DNA of 56,718 nucleotides, taken from NCBI RefSeq assembly GCF_900196725.1, contig NZ_FZMP01000084.1:1-56718 (forward strand). Reading direction: 5' to 3'. The stretch comes from Candidatus Methanoperedens nitratireducens. Lineage in GTDB: Archaea; Halobacteriota; Methanosarcinia; Methanosarcinales; Methanoperedenaceae. Position numbers and translations under genes: made by a program. Position 1 is the first letter of the stretch. Each line of letters starts with the position of its first letter. Of the stretch, positions 7,173-14,931 are shown piece by piece. The notes under the pieces were generated by a model. The model did not search any database, was not told the origin of the DNA, and saw only the letters and a program-made list of their open reading frames with translations.

Positions 7173-9884
7173 ATGGTTACGTTAACACTTGACAAAATTT
7201 TTAATCCCAAAAGTATTGCCGTAGTCGGAGCCAGCAATGAGGAAGGCACCGTCGGGTACATATTAATGAAAAATCTTACAGAACTGGGGTATAAGGGGGG
7301 TGTTTATCCCGTAAATATTCATAAATCTGAAGTGCTTGGAATTAAAGCATACCCTTCAGTAGAGCAGATTCCGGAAGTCGTTGACCTTGCTATTATAGCC
7401 ACCCCGGCTAAAACTGTTCCTGATGTGTTAGAGCAGTGTGGAAAAGCCGCAATTGCAGGAATTATCATTATATCGGCCGGCTTTAAAGAGATAGGACCTC
7501 CAGGCAAAGCATTAGAGGACAGGATTATTGAGATAAAGAAAAAATATGCTTTGCAGATCATAGGACCCAACTGCCTGGGCATAATCCATCCGGATATCAA
7601 CCTTAATGCAACTTTTATACCCAAGACAATAAAATCCGGCAGTATCGCTTTTATTTCCCAGAGCGGCGCACTGGGCTCGGCAATCCTGGACATAGCTACC
7701 CATGAGAACATCGGCTTTAGCAACTTCGTTTCCGTAGGTTCCATGATCGATGTTGATTTCGGGGACCTGATAGATTACTTCGGCACAGACCCGAAAACGA
7801 TGAGCATACTGATGTATATCGAAGGGATAACCAGCGCCAGGAAATTCATCAGCGCTGCAAGGCATTTTGCAAGAACGAAACCTATCATAGTTATAAAGGC
7901 GGGCAGGTTCATCGAAAGCGCAAAAGCAGCAGCCTCGCATACGGGCGCACTTACCGGGGAGGACATGGTTTATGATGCAGCCTTTAAACGTGCAGGGGCG
8001 GTACGTGTCGAAGAAATAGGAGACCTGTTCAACTGCGCTGAAGCCCTTGGCAGGCAGCCGCTTCCGAGGGGACCGAACCTCGCAATAATCACTAACGCAG
8101 GTGGTCCCGGTGTAATGGCGGCAGATGCAACTATAGCCAGAGGGGGAAAGCTGGCAAGATTAAGCTCCATAACAATAGAAACGCTTAATGCGATTTTGCC
8201 TCCCTACTGGAGCCGGAGCAATCCGATAGACATACTAGGGGATGCAAAAGCCGACAGGTACCGGGCTGCTGTGGAAGCGTGCTTCAGGGATGAGAATGTC
8301 GACGGTATTTTGATAATATACACCCCCCAGGGCGGGTCTATCCCGGCTGAGATTGCAGAAAGCATAGTGGATATGTGCAGGGCTGAGGGATTCTGCAAGA
8401 CATACCTGACGTCATTCATGGGTTATGAGGATGTGGAAGAGGCTAACTACATTTTTACTCAAAACGGCATTCCCACCTACTACACACCGGAGCAGGCGGT
8501 CGCGACGTTCATGTATATGTACCAGTACAAGCGCAACCTCGAATTGCTCTACGAGACACCTGCAGAACTGCCTGTCGATAGTGTTCCGCCCAAGCGTCCC
8601 GTAACAATGACCATTAGAAACGCCGCAAGGGAAAACCGCGAAATATTGACCGAAGCCGAAACCAAGCAAATCCTTGACCATTACAATATCCCGGTCGTTA
8701 AAACAATGATCGCAAGGACCGCTGATGAAGCTGTTATCCATGCCTTGCAGATAGGCTATCCTGTAGTCCTTAAAATCCTCTCGCCCCAGGTCATTCATAA
8801 AACAGATGCAGGAGGGGTAGCACTTGGCATAAATTCCGAGACCGGCGTCAGGGAAGCTTTTGATACGATCATCCGCCGCGTCAAGGAATATAATCCCGGG
8901 GCGCAAATCCAGGGTGTTACCGTGCAGCGTATGATAAGGGCGAAGGGTTATGAACTTATTCTGGGCGCAAGGACAGACCCGCTTTTCGGTCCGGTGGTCA
9001 TGTTCGGGAGGGGCGGCATCGACGTTGAGCTTTACAGGGATGTTTCTATCGGGCTCCCGCCGCTGAACCAGACATTAGTCAGGAGAATGATGGAGGATAC
9101 AAAAGTTTACCAGCTCTTAAAAGGTTACAGGGACCTGCCGCCGGCGAATATAGTGCTCCTTGAGGAAATAATGGTGCGCTTTTCGCAGATGCTGGTTGAT
9201 TTCCCGCAGCTTAAAGAGATCGAGATAAACCCGCTGCTGATAGACCAGAAAGAGGCTTTTGCTCTTGATGCCCGCGCTGTGATAGATAAGGGTCGCGTAT
9301 TTGCGAAATTTGAGCCGTATGCGCATCTGGTGATAAGCCCGTATCCTGAAAAGTACAAGACTTTCTGGAAGCTGCGTAACGGGCGGACTGTTCTCCTGCG
9401 ACCGATCAAACCTGAGGATGAACCCCTGTGGCTTGAAATGCTCAGGAATGCCTCCGAAGAGACCATACGTTACAGGTTCTTTGAAACGATCAAGGTACCT
9501 CTGGCGCATGAGTTCAGCGCCCGTTACACTAATATTGATTATGACAGGGAGATAGCAATAGTGGCAGAACTGGAAGAGGATGTACAAAGGAAGATGCTGG
9601 GCGCAGTAAGGCTTTTTGTTGAACCGGACGGGAAGACAGGCGAAATAGTTTTTGCTGTCGCCGATCCCTGGCAGGGGCAGGGACTGGGATTGAAACTCGT
9701 GGACTATATAATTGAGATAAGTAAAGATAAAAATCTTGAAACGATCCATGCGGTAATGCTGCAGGATAACTACAGAGCTATCGGGCTTATGAAGGATATG
9801 GGGTTTAACCTTGAATTCCCGGGTGACGGTACTGTGAAAGCCATCCTCAACCTGAAAGAGGAAGAAAAAGCAGCGAACGAGTGA
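7173..9884 (+). CDS. ADP-forming acyl-CoA (acetyl-CoA) synthetase fused to a GNAT acetyltransferase domain
   Basis: About 903 residues. Order: CoA-binding domain (about 1-130, 'KSIAVVGASNEEGTVG'), succinyl-CoA-ligase-like domains (to about 450) with the phospho-histidine segment 'SHTGALTGED' (His near 254), ATP-grasp domain (about 480-700, 'GYPVVLKILSPQVIHKTDAGG'), and a carboxyl GNAT domain (about 735-895, 'WQGQGLGLKLVDYII'). The layout equals bacterial Pat/YfiQ protein acetyltransferases, but the catalytic His of ADP-forming synthetases is kept, suggesting a working acyl-CoA ligase that makes ATP, perhaps self-regulated by acetylation. ATG 7173 has a GGGGA site; an earlier in-frame start exists at 7140. 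Confidence 0.88.
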   Translation: MVTLTLDKIFNPKSIAVVGASNEEGTVGYILMKNLTELGYKGGVYPVNIHKSEVLGIKAYPSVEQIPEVVDLAIIATPAKTVPDVLEQCGKAAIAGIIIISAGFKEIGPPGKALEDRIIEIKKKYALQIIGPNCLGIIHPDINLNATFIPKTIKSGSIAFISQSGALGSAILDIATHENIGFSNFVSVGSMIDVDFGDLIDYFGTDPKTMSILMYIEGITSARKFISAARHFARTKPIIVIKAGRFIESAKAAASHTGALTGEDMVYDAAFKRAGAVRVEEIGDLFNCAEALGRQPLPRGPNLAIITNAGGPGVMAADATIARGGKLARLSSITIETLNAILPPYWSRSNPIDILGDAKADRYRAAVEACFRDENVDGILIIYTPQGGSIPAEIAESIVDMCRAEGFCKTYLTSFMGYEDVEEANYIFTQNGIPTYYTPEQAVATFMYMYQYKRNLELLYETPAELPVDSVPPKRPVTMTIRNAARENREILTEAETKQILDHYNIPVVKTMIARTADEAVIHALQIGYPVVLKILSPQVIHKTDAGGVALGINSETGVREAFDTIIRRVKEYNPGAQIQGVTVQRMIRAKGYELILGARTDPLFGPVVMFGRGGIDVELYRDVSIGLPPLNQTLVRRMMEDTKVYQLLKGYRDLPPANIVLLEEIMVRFSQMLVDFPQLKEIEINPLLIDQKEAFALDARAVIDKGRVFAKFEPYAHLVISPYPEKYKTFWKLRNGRTVLLRPIKPEDEPLWLEMLRNASEETIRYRFFETIKVPLAHEFSARYTNIDYDREIAIVAELEEDVQRKMLGAVRLFVEPDGKTGEIVFAVADPWQGQGLGLKLVDYIIEISKDKNLETIHAVMLQDNYRAIGLMKDMGFNLEFPGDGTVKAILNLKEEEKAANE

Positions 9885-9905
9885 AAAGCCTGCAAAGAAC
9901 CTGCA

Positions 9906-9921
9906 AAGAGGTTAACCTCTT
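9906..9921. terminator. Palindromic hairpin between convergent genes
   Basis: AAGAGG-TTAA-CCTCTT is a perfect 16-base palindrome located between the end of the acyl-CoA synthetase and the end of the convergent HTH gene. It may end or stabilise transcripts from either side. Archaeal termination depends mainly on T-runs, which are weak here, so the terminator role is inferred. Confidence 0.4.
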
Positions 9922-9932
9922 GAGCTTTCGGG

Positions 9933-10169
9933 TTATCTTACGCCCCTGACTGCATGGCAGACCTGTTTCCCCAGTTCGGTCAGTGAGTATTTTTCACCTT
10001 CGTGTGCCAGCAGCTTTTTCTCCACAAGTTCTTTTATGCTCTTGTCTGTGCCGACAATACGGGTCGTTTTGGCTATGGTCGCGCTATCCATGGGACCTTT
10101 TGAGTCCAGTACGGAAAGTATCTTGTTCGATTTATTGTTGCTTGTAACAAACCCTATTAGTTCTTCCAT
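9933..10169 (-). CDS. Small winged-helix transcriptional regulator
   Basis: A 78-residue single winged helix: 'SNKILSVLDSKGPMDSATIAKTT' forms the helix-turn-helix, 'KLLAHEGEKYSLTELGKQV' the wing and last helix. This is the general archaeal HTH-10/ArsR-like small regulator type. Its 5' end faces the SRP RNA gene, so the two promoters are divergent within about 55 bases. No target can be deduced. Confidence 0.7.
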   Translation of the reverse strand: MEELIGFVTSNNKSNKILSVLDSKGPMDSATIAKTTRIVGTDKSIKELVEKKLLAHEGEKYSLTELGKQVCHAVRGVR

Positions 10170-10225
10170 AGATATTATAACGACCTCAATTGAGATAACT
10201 TTATTGCATCTGAGTGCAATATAAC

Positions 10226-10540
10226 CGCGGCGGACTAGCCCGGGTAACTCGGCGTTACCTGTAACCCGAAACCGTCGATAGCGGGGGGCGAAGCCAAGGG
10301 AAGAAGTTTTAACTGTTGTCCAACCCGCAATTCTACTGTGAAACCCCGTCCTGTGGGGCTGGCGTCGGTACAGAGGCTTTTCTGAAGGAAGGTTTTTGTA
10401 TCTTAATCATGGACAAAGGTCCAGGCCCGGAAGGGAGCACACCGCCCGTGAACAACCATCGCTCACGGGGGCGCGGGGCGGAGGCGAAGCTGCGAACCAC
10501 TGGGCAATGGAAGAAGCTACGACCCGAGGCGTGCCCGCTA
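10226..10540 (+). ncRNA. ffs: Archaeal signal recognition particle (7S) RNA
   Basis: The 5' domain carries the archaeal SRP signature of helices 3 and 4 (ACTAGCCC...GGCGTTACCTGTAACCCGAAACCG, 10234-10269, then GGGGGGCGAAGCC). The S domain has the universal helix 8 motif GGCCCGGAAGGGAGCA at 10424-10439, which binds SRP54. About 315 bases is the usual archaeal length. Ends are approximate: GCGG near 10227 can pair with CCGC at 10535-10538 in helix 1, and CTTTT follows at 10541. A TATA-like ACTTTATT lies at 10197-10204, the right distance upstream. Confidence 0.92.
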
Positions 10541-10694
10541 CTTTTCATCTTATATTCCGGCTGATAGAATATCGTATGTGGCTGTTCCTTCATATGAAAT
10601 AACATGAAACTAAAATCGTGCCAGCAAAACTTTATATGACATAAGTTATTCATTCTATAGTGGGTGAAAATAAATAGATAAAGGGGGGCAGAAT

Positions 10695-11090
10695 ATGACA
10701 TCATATGAAGAAACAATAAAAGATATAGAAAATACAATGGGAACAGTTCCAGGATTTATGAGGGGCATACCGCCGGATGTATTAGTCCATGAATGGCCAG
10801 TATTTAAAAAATATAATCTTGGAGAGACAAAGATACCTGCTAAATACAAGGATCTCATAGGACTGGCAGTTGCAGCAGCAATAAAATGTCCATATTGCCA
10901 GTTATTCCATAAAGAAGCTGCGAAGATGAGCGGAGCCACAGATGAAGAGCTTGCAGAACTTGCATATTTAGCAAAAGACACTGCGGGATGGAGTGCAGCT
11001 ATTCATGCACAGCATTATAACTACGAAACTTTCGAGAAAGAAGTAAGCCGGATGAAGGAATATTTGAAAGCGAAAATGGCAGAGAAGTAG
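10695..11090 (+). CDS. Carboxymuconolactone decarboxylase (AhpD-like) family protein
   Basis: A 131-residue AhpD-fold protein. The redox motif CPYCQLFH (Cys near 61 and 64, His 68) followed by 'AAKMSGATDEELAELAYLA' is characteristic. Such proteins are small thiol peroxidase partners or disulfide reductases. The N-terminal 'MGTVPGFMRGIPPDVLVHEW' region fits the longer archaeal/bacterial CMD subgroup. It stands alone, with a GGGGGCAG site upstream and a pyrimidine-rich tract right after the stop. A related but broken gene sits in the arsenic locus (21.3 kb). Confidence 0.85.
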   Translation: MTSYEETIKDIENTMGTVPGFMRGIPPDVLVHEWPVFKKYNLGETKIPAKYKDLIGLAVAAAIKCPYCQLFHKEAAKMSGATDEELAELAYLAKDTAGWSAAIHAQHYNYETFEKEVSRMKEYLKAKMAEK

Positions 11091-11155
11091 TTTTCAATTT
11101 TCATTTTCCTTTTCATTTTCCTTTTCATTTTCCTTTTTATTTTTCTTTTCTTTTA
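11091..11155 (+). repeat. T-rich tandem repeat after the AhpD-like gene, probable terminator
   Basis: Three exact copies of the 12-mer CATTTTCCTTTT occupy 11102-11137, inside a 65-base tract that is almost only T and C. It begins directly after the stop codon of the AhpD-like gene. Oligo-T tracts terminate archaeal RNA polymerase, so several clustered tracts probably make an efficient terminator. The repeat number may vary between strains by slippage. Confidence 0.6.
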
Positions 11156-11295
11156 AGTTACCAATAATTTATAGCAGATGCTGATAAACCACCAGTACGC
11201 ATCTACCGGATAAGTAAAAAGTGTTATATAGCAAACAGGAAATAAGGAAATACCCCAAAAGCTATTTTTTGGATGCCGATGATCCTGTAATCGCT

Positions 11296-11382
11296 GACGA
11301 GATAGCCAAGCCCGGTATGGCGCAGGGTTGCTAACCCTGTGTTCCCACAAGGAACTCGGGGGTTCAAGTCCCCCTCTCGTCG
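11296..11382 (+). tRNA. tRNA-Ser (GCT anticodon)
   Basis: Acceptor stem GACGAGA pairs with TCTCGTC, discriminator base G at 11382. The anticodon stem is CAGGGTT-GCT-AACCCTG, placing GCT at 11330-11332. A long variable arm (GTTCCC...GGAAC type) and T-arm GGGGG-TTCAAGT-CCCCC mark a class II serine tRNA that reads AGC/AGT. CCA is not encoded. A TATA-like GTTATATAGC lies about 65 bases upstream. Confidence 0.95.
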
Positions 11383-11894
11383 CTTATTTTTCTGACAGAT
11401 AAATGAAACTGTAAATATTGACTGCAACGGTACTAACACCAAAGATTTTGAAAATTTTAAACCAAGAAAGAATGTAAATATGGGCAGTTGGGAGTGGGGT
11501 TGGAGTGTATTAAAAAAAGTTTTTCCCTGCCCATAAGTAGATAGTACAATCTTAATCTATATAAAAGTAACGAGGAGGGGAAGTAAATTTTCCCCCGATG
11601 ATTCCCCACTCCCCAACCTGCTCCCCTATCTAAAATAAACAAGACTCGTCTATTTTTAGACAATTATATGTTATCACTGCTGGTATTTAAAAGTTTCTAC
11701 CTTTTTCGGGTAGAGGCATTGCGAAAGCAGGGGATAAGTGCGGATGCTACCATGTCTTCCATAGTTTTGTTTAAATTTATCAGTGGTGGCTGTTTTACCG
11801 ACTAAGCCCTTGTCCTGCTTTCCATTTGTAATCTGAACCATCAAAGAGCTTAACTTATGCCAGCCGTTTTTTGACAGTTAACGAAATAAGGCAT
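11383..11894. other. Long stretch without a supported gene
   Basis: About 510 bases with low coding quality on both strands. The minus strand has one 58-codon open stretch (about 11690-11865) with no start and an unfamiliar product; it lies downstream of the HNH remnant and could be a decayed part of the same element. No tRNA, repeat array or transposase was seen. The rest is AT-rich with scattered G-runs. Confidence 0.4.
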
Positions 11895-12125
11895 TTAATT
11901 TATCAATGCTTTATATGCTCCTACCTGTAGAAACCTCCCTTGTTTGTATGTTTTATTTTGATAACGCCTCTTTTGCCTGCCCATTCTGCACAGGAATATT
12001 GTATTGTCCTCTATGTGAGTTCCACCTTTCTGTCTTGGAACAAGATGATGTTTTACGAAATACTTTTTGTCCAGTATTCTTTTACAATTTGGGCATTCCA
12101 GTGTTTTTTCGGATAGAGGTTCCAT
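11895..12125 (-). pseudogene. HNH endonuclease remnant
   Basis: A 76-residue frame. Its first half is a good HNH fold: 'CPNCKRIL' zinc knuckle, then 'KHHLVPRQKGGTHIEDNTIFLC' (residues 25-46) with the catalytic HH and the start of the second CxxC. The second knuckle and the carboxyl helix are missing; the frame drifts into an unrelated, basic tail. It is therefore probably a truncated gene left from a mobile element. A perfect palindrome AAAGTGTACACTTT lies 36 bases upstream. Confidence 0.5.
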
Positions 12126-12160
12126 TTTCAGCGTATTTTTAAACGATTTCTTCTATGTTC

Positions 12161-12174
12161 AAAGTGTACACTTT
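12161..12174. promoter_or_regulatory. 14-base perfect palindrome
   Basis: AAAGTGTACACTTT reads the same on both strands and lies upstream of the HNH remnant. It could be a binding site for a dimeric repressor, but there is no regulator beside it and no second copy was noticed. Confidence 0.3.
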
Positions 12175-12405
12175 TTGGGGGTTCACTCCATAATATAATT
12201 ATAACATCCTGTTATTAAATCCTTTACTTCCTGCTCGTTGAATAAGCAGTATTGCCGACAGCCGCCCCGCCACCCGCCCCTCAAGCACGGCACGCAGTGC
12301 GCCCCTGGAATTGTCGATTTTCTATCTCATAATCATCATAATATCATGGAAAACCTTATATCTCCAGAGGGATAACATCTACCACTTGTTTAATATTAGA
12401 TAGAT

Positions 12406-13296
12406 ATGGTCTGGCTTCGTAATCCGAAGAAAAAAATCCAAGATATTCTGATAAAAATCGGAAAGGGTCGAGTAAGTGAGGCTGATATGGCGTCCCTCAT
12501 GGAATTACTCGGTAAGCAACCGTCCGCAGTACCTGAGGTTATAGAGGTGCTTGCTGATATTTTAAAAAGGGAAAATACAGACGCATACAATGCAGCTATT
12601 ACGGGTTTAAGTATAATAGCTGAAAAAGAGCCTGAACTGGTAGCCGGCTACCTGGATGCGATTATGGGCTGCATACGGAGAGGGGAAAAAGAATTCCCCG
12701 ATGACTGGATTCTGGACTCGCTTGATATTCTGATTAAAATCTCTCAAAAATGTCCTGAGAGGATGGGCATTGCGGTACCCGATCTGATTATGTGCCTTGA
12801 AAACATAAGCACGGCTGTCAGGGAGAAGTCTTATTTCCTTCTAGCCCTCCTGGCAATTATGAGACCTGAGGTATTCAGGGGTCACTCAAAAGAACTGGTT
12901 CGAGTTCTCAACGGTCTTAACATAGATGAGAGGATCTACGCATGCAGACTAATAAAGAAAATCGCTGAGAGAGACCCGAAAATAGTAGAGGATACATATG
13001 ATGTTCTGGAGGATATGCACCTTAACCATATAGATAGCAATCTGCGTTCTGAGGCTGCATATGCCGTAGAGAAGTTAAAAGTTAAAGAAAAAATCATTAA
13101 AAAATCAAGGATTAAGGCGAATAAGATATCCGCAGAAAAGAGAGAAAAAATCAGGGCAGGCTATCTCATAAAAGATGAGTCTGGAGCTTCGAATATACCT
13201 TTTTCTGAACTTGCTAACCTTATAGTTCCTAATGAAAAAGATATGAAAGATATACTGAAAGGGCTTGGGCTTAATCATTTGATCAGCAAGAAATAG
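12406..13296 (+). CDS. HEAT-repeat protein
   Basis: A 296-residue cytosolic protein. Residues about 10-230 form tandem pairs of helices of roughly 37 residues each ('VPEVIEVLADILKRENTDA', 'ALLAIMRPEVF', 'YDVLEDMHLNHI'), as in archaeal HEAT/armadillo-like solenoids. A lysine-rich linker (about 228-250) leads to a short helical end. HEAT solenoids act as protein-binding scaffolds; no partner can be named. The gene is isolated, with over 1 kb of sparse DNA upstream. Confidence 0.75.
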   Translation: MVWLRNPKKKIQDILIKIGKGRVSEADMASLMELLGKQPSAVPEVIEVLADILKRENTDAYNAAITGLSIIAEKEPELVAGYLDAIMGCIRRGEKEFPDDWILDSLDILIKISQKCPERMGIAVPDLIMCLENISTAVREKSYFLLALLAIMRPEVFRGHSKELVRVLNGLNIDERIYACRLIKKIAERDPKIVEDTYDVLEDMHLNHIDSNLRSEAAYAVEKLKVKEKIIKKSRIKANKISAEKREKIRAGYLIKDESGASNIPFSELANLIVPNEKDMKDILKGLGLNHLISKK

Positions 13297-13422
13297 AGAT
13301 AAAAATAGAATTATATTTAATAACGTACAATTTATGATACAATGGTATGGGACTCCACAGCATCAAAAACGGACTTAAGCATATAGCAGATGAATGATAA
13401 ATTGAGTATAAGGAGTGATGAG

Positions 13423-13911
13423 ATGAAACAAAGCAAAATTAATAACATCCTGAAGTTAGTAATAAGCGTAATCGTTTGCCTGTTCGCAGGTTTTATTGGT
13501 TCGGTTTTCACATTCCCCTCTATCCCAACCTGGTATGCTGCTCTGACAAAACCATTATTTAATCCGCCTTACTGGATTTTTGCCCCGGTCTGGACGATTC
13601 TCTTTATTCTGATGGGTATATCCCTGTATCTGGTCTGGAATAAAGGGCTGCAAGATAAAAAAGTAAAGATTTCCCTGTTCATATTTGGCGTACAGCTAGT
13701 GTTGAATGTACTGTGGTCGTTCCTGTTCTTCGGGCTGCATTCTCCGTTTTACGCCTTTTTGGAGATAATTATACTCTGGGCAGCAATCGTGCTTACGATC
13801 GTGAATTTTTTCAAGATTTCCAGGACAGCGGGCTTGCTTCTTCTTCCTTATATACTCTGGGTAAGTTTTGCTGCGATTCTCAATTTTTCTATATGGAGGC
13901 TGAATCCTTAA
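13423..13911 (+). CDS. tspO: TspO/MBR family membrane protein
   Basis: About 162 residues with five membrane helices, the length of the TspO family. Visible family blocks are 'WYAALTKPLFNPPYWIFAPVWTILF' (split over residues 43-67), 'LNVLWSFLFFGLHSP' and 'LLPYILWVSFAAILNFSIWRLN'. TspO proteins bind porphyrins and are linked to tetrapyrrole and stress responses. ATG 13423 follows AAGGAGTGATG and gives the normal length; an in-frame ATG at 13390 would add eleven residues. It is ten bases before an ADP-ribosylglycohydrolase gene. Confidence 0.9.
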   Translation: MKQSKINNILKLVISVIVCLFAGFIGSVFTFPSIPTWYAALTKPLFNPPYWIFAPVWTILFILMGISLYLVWNKGLQDKKVKISLFIFGVQLVLNVLWSFLFFGLHSPFYAFLEIIILWAAIVLTIVNFFKISRTAGLLLLPYILWVSFAAILNFSIWRLNP

Positions 13912-13921
13912 TTATGAATTT

Positions 13922-14866
13922 ATGTATGTAAAAAAATCGAAAAACAAATACACCGGCTGTATGCTTGGCGCCGCCATCGGAGATGCCCTTGGCAAGCAGA
14001 ATGAAGGTCTCAGCAGGAAGGAAATCCCCCACAGGGTGACGGATTACGGAAAAACCCCTGAAAGAAGGCCGGGCGGAAAACTCAGGGCGGGGCAATATAC
14101 TGATGATACTGAACAGATGGTTATCCTGTCGCAATCTCTGATCGAATGCGGCAGGCTCGATGTAGATGACTTCGCGGGCAGGATAGCGCGGTGGGGCGCT
14201 GAAGCACAATTAGACCCTGTCAGAAAATCCCTTATCGGACCTTCAAGCTCAGTCGCTATAGCTCAATTGAACTCAGGCGTAAGCTGGAAGGAATCAGGGA
14301 GCGACATCCCATCATGCGGCTCTGCCATGAGGGTTGCGCCTATCGGGCTTTTTTATAAGAAGCTGGATGATGTAGAATCGAACGCAGCATTATCATCGCT
14401 TCCGACGCATAACAGTAAAATGGCAATTGCGGGCGCTGTGGCTGTAGCTATCGGGGTACGGTGTGCGCTGGAGGATATGGATTGCTCTGATATAATAAAA
14501 GAGACTGGCATCAGGGCATCGAAATATGATAAAGGTATTGCAGAGAATATCGAGCTGTCGTTCGTGAAACGAGATGCAGAGCCGGATAAAGTGTTCGCCG
14601 AACTGGGGACTTCGTACCTCGTATATGAAACGGTCCCATCAGCCTTTTATTGTTTCTCAAGACACTTTGAAGAACCGGAGGAGGCGATGATCGAGGCTGT
14701 CAATGCCGGCGGGGATACGGATTCAATCGCCTGTATCACAGGCGCGCTGTGCGGGGCGCGGCATGGGGTTGAGGCATTTCCGGAAAGGTGGATAAACGGG
14801 CTTGAGAACAAAGAAATAATTGAGCATCTTGCGGAGATGATTTTTGAGGCTTCAGCGTCGGTATAA
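13922..14866 (+). CDS. ADP-ribosylglycohydrolase family protein
   Basis: A 314-residue DraG-type hydrolase. The two metal-binding blocks are intact: 'GAAIGDALG' and 'YTDDTEQM' near the start (about 16-65) and 'NAGGDTDSIACITGALCGA' near residues 260-278. These Asp/Thr residues bind two Mg ions and remove ADP-ribose from proteins or small molecules. The start has no clear ribosome site. The tight spacing to tspO suggests co-transcription; there is no DraT partner in view. Confidence 0.9.
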   Translation: MYVKKSKNKYTGCMLGAAIGDALGKQNEGLSRKEIPHRVTDYGKTPERRPGGKLRAGQYTDDTEQMVILSQSLIECGRLDVDDFAGRIARWGAEAQLDPVRKSLIGPSSSVAIAQLNSGVSWKESGSDIPSCGSAMRVAPIGLFYKKLDDVESNAALSSLPTHNSKMAIAGAVAVAIGVRCALEDMDCSDIIKETGIRASKYDKGIAENIELSFVKRDAEPDKVFAELGTSYLVYETVPSAFYCFSRHFEEPEEAMIEAVNAGGDTDSIACITGALCGARHGVEAFPERWINGLENKEIIEHLAEMIFEASASV

Positions 14867-14931
14867 AACCCCATGTTCTTATTAATGTATTCTACAGCAA
14901 CTTAATATTACCCTCAAACAAAACAGAGCAT

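Noticed and set aside
10316-10737. Open frames of 70-130 codons on both strands across 10.3-10.7 kb
   Set aside because: They lie on the SRP RNA gene and read through its conserved helices; the RNA signal is far stronger.
11091-11155. Tandem 12-base units considered as a CRISPR or minisatellite
   Set aside because: There are only three contiguous copies of low-complexity T/C sequence with no spacers, directly after a stop codon; a T-tract terminator explains it.
11457-11663. A 68-codon minus-strand frame in the gene-poor region
   Set aside because: Low-complexity Tyr/Leu-rich product, no ribosome site, no family.
12240-12320. GC-rich patch as a coding remnant with 'CVPCLRGGWRGGC' on the minus strand
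   Set aside because: No start codon is available (a stop lies directly before it) and no family was recognised; left as an unexplained patch.
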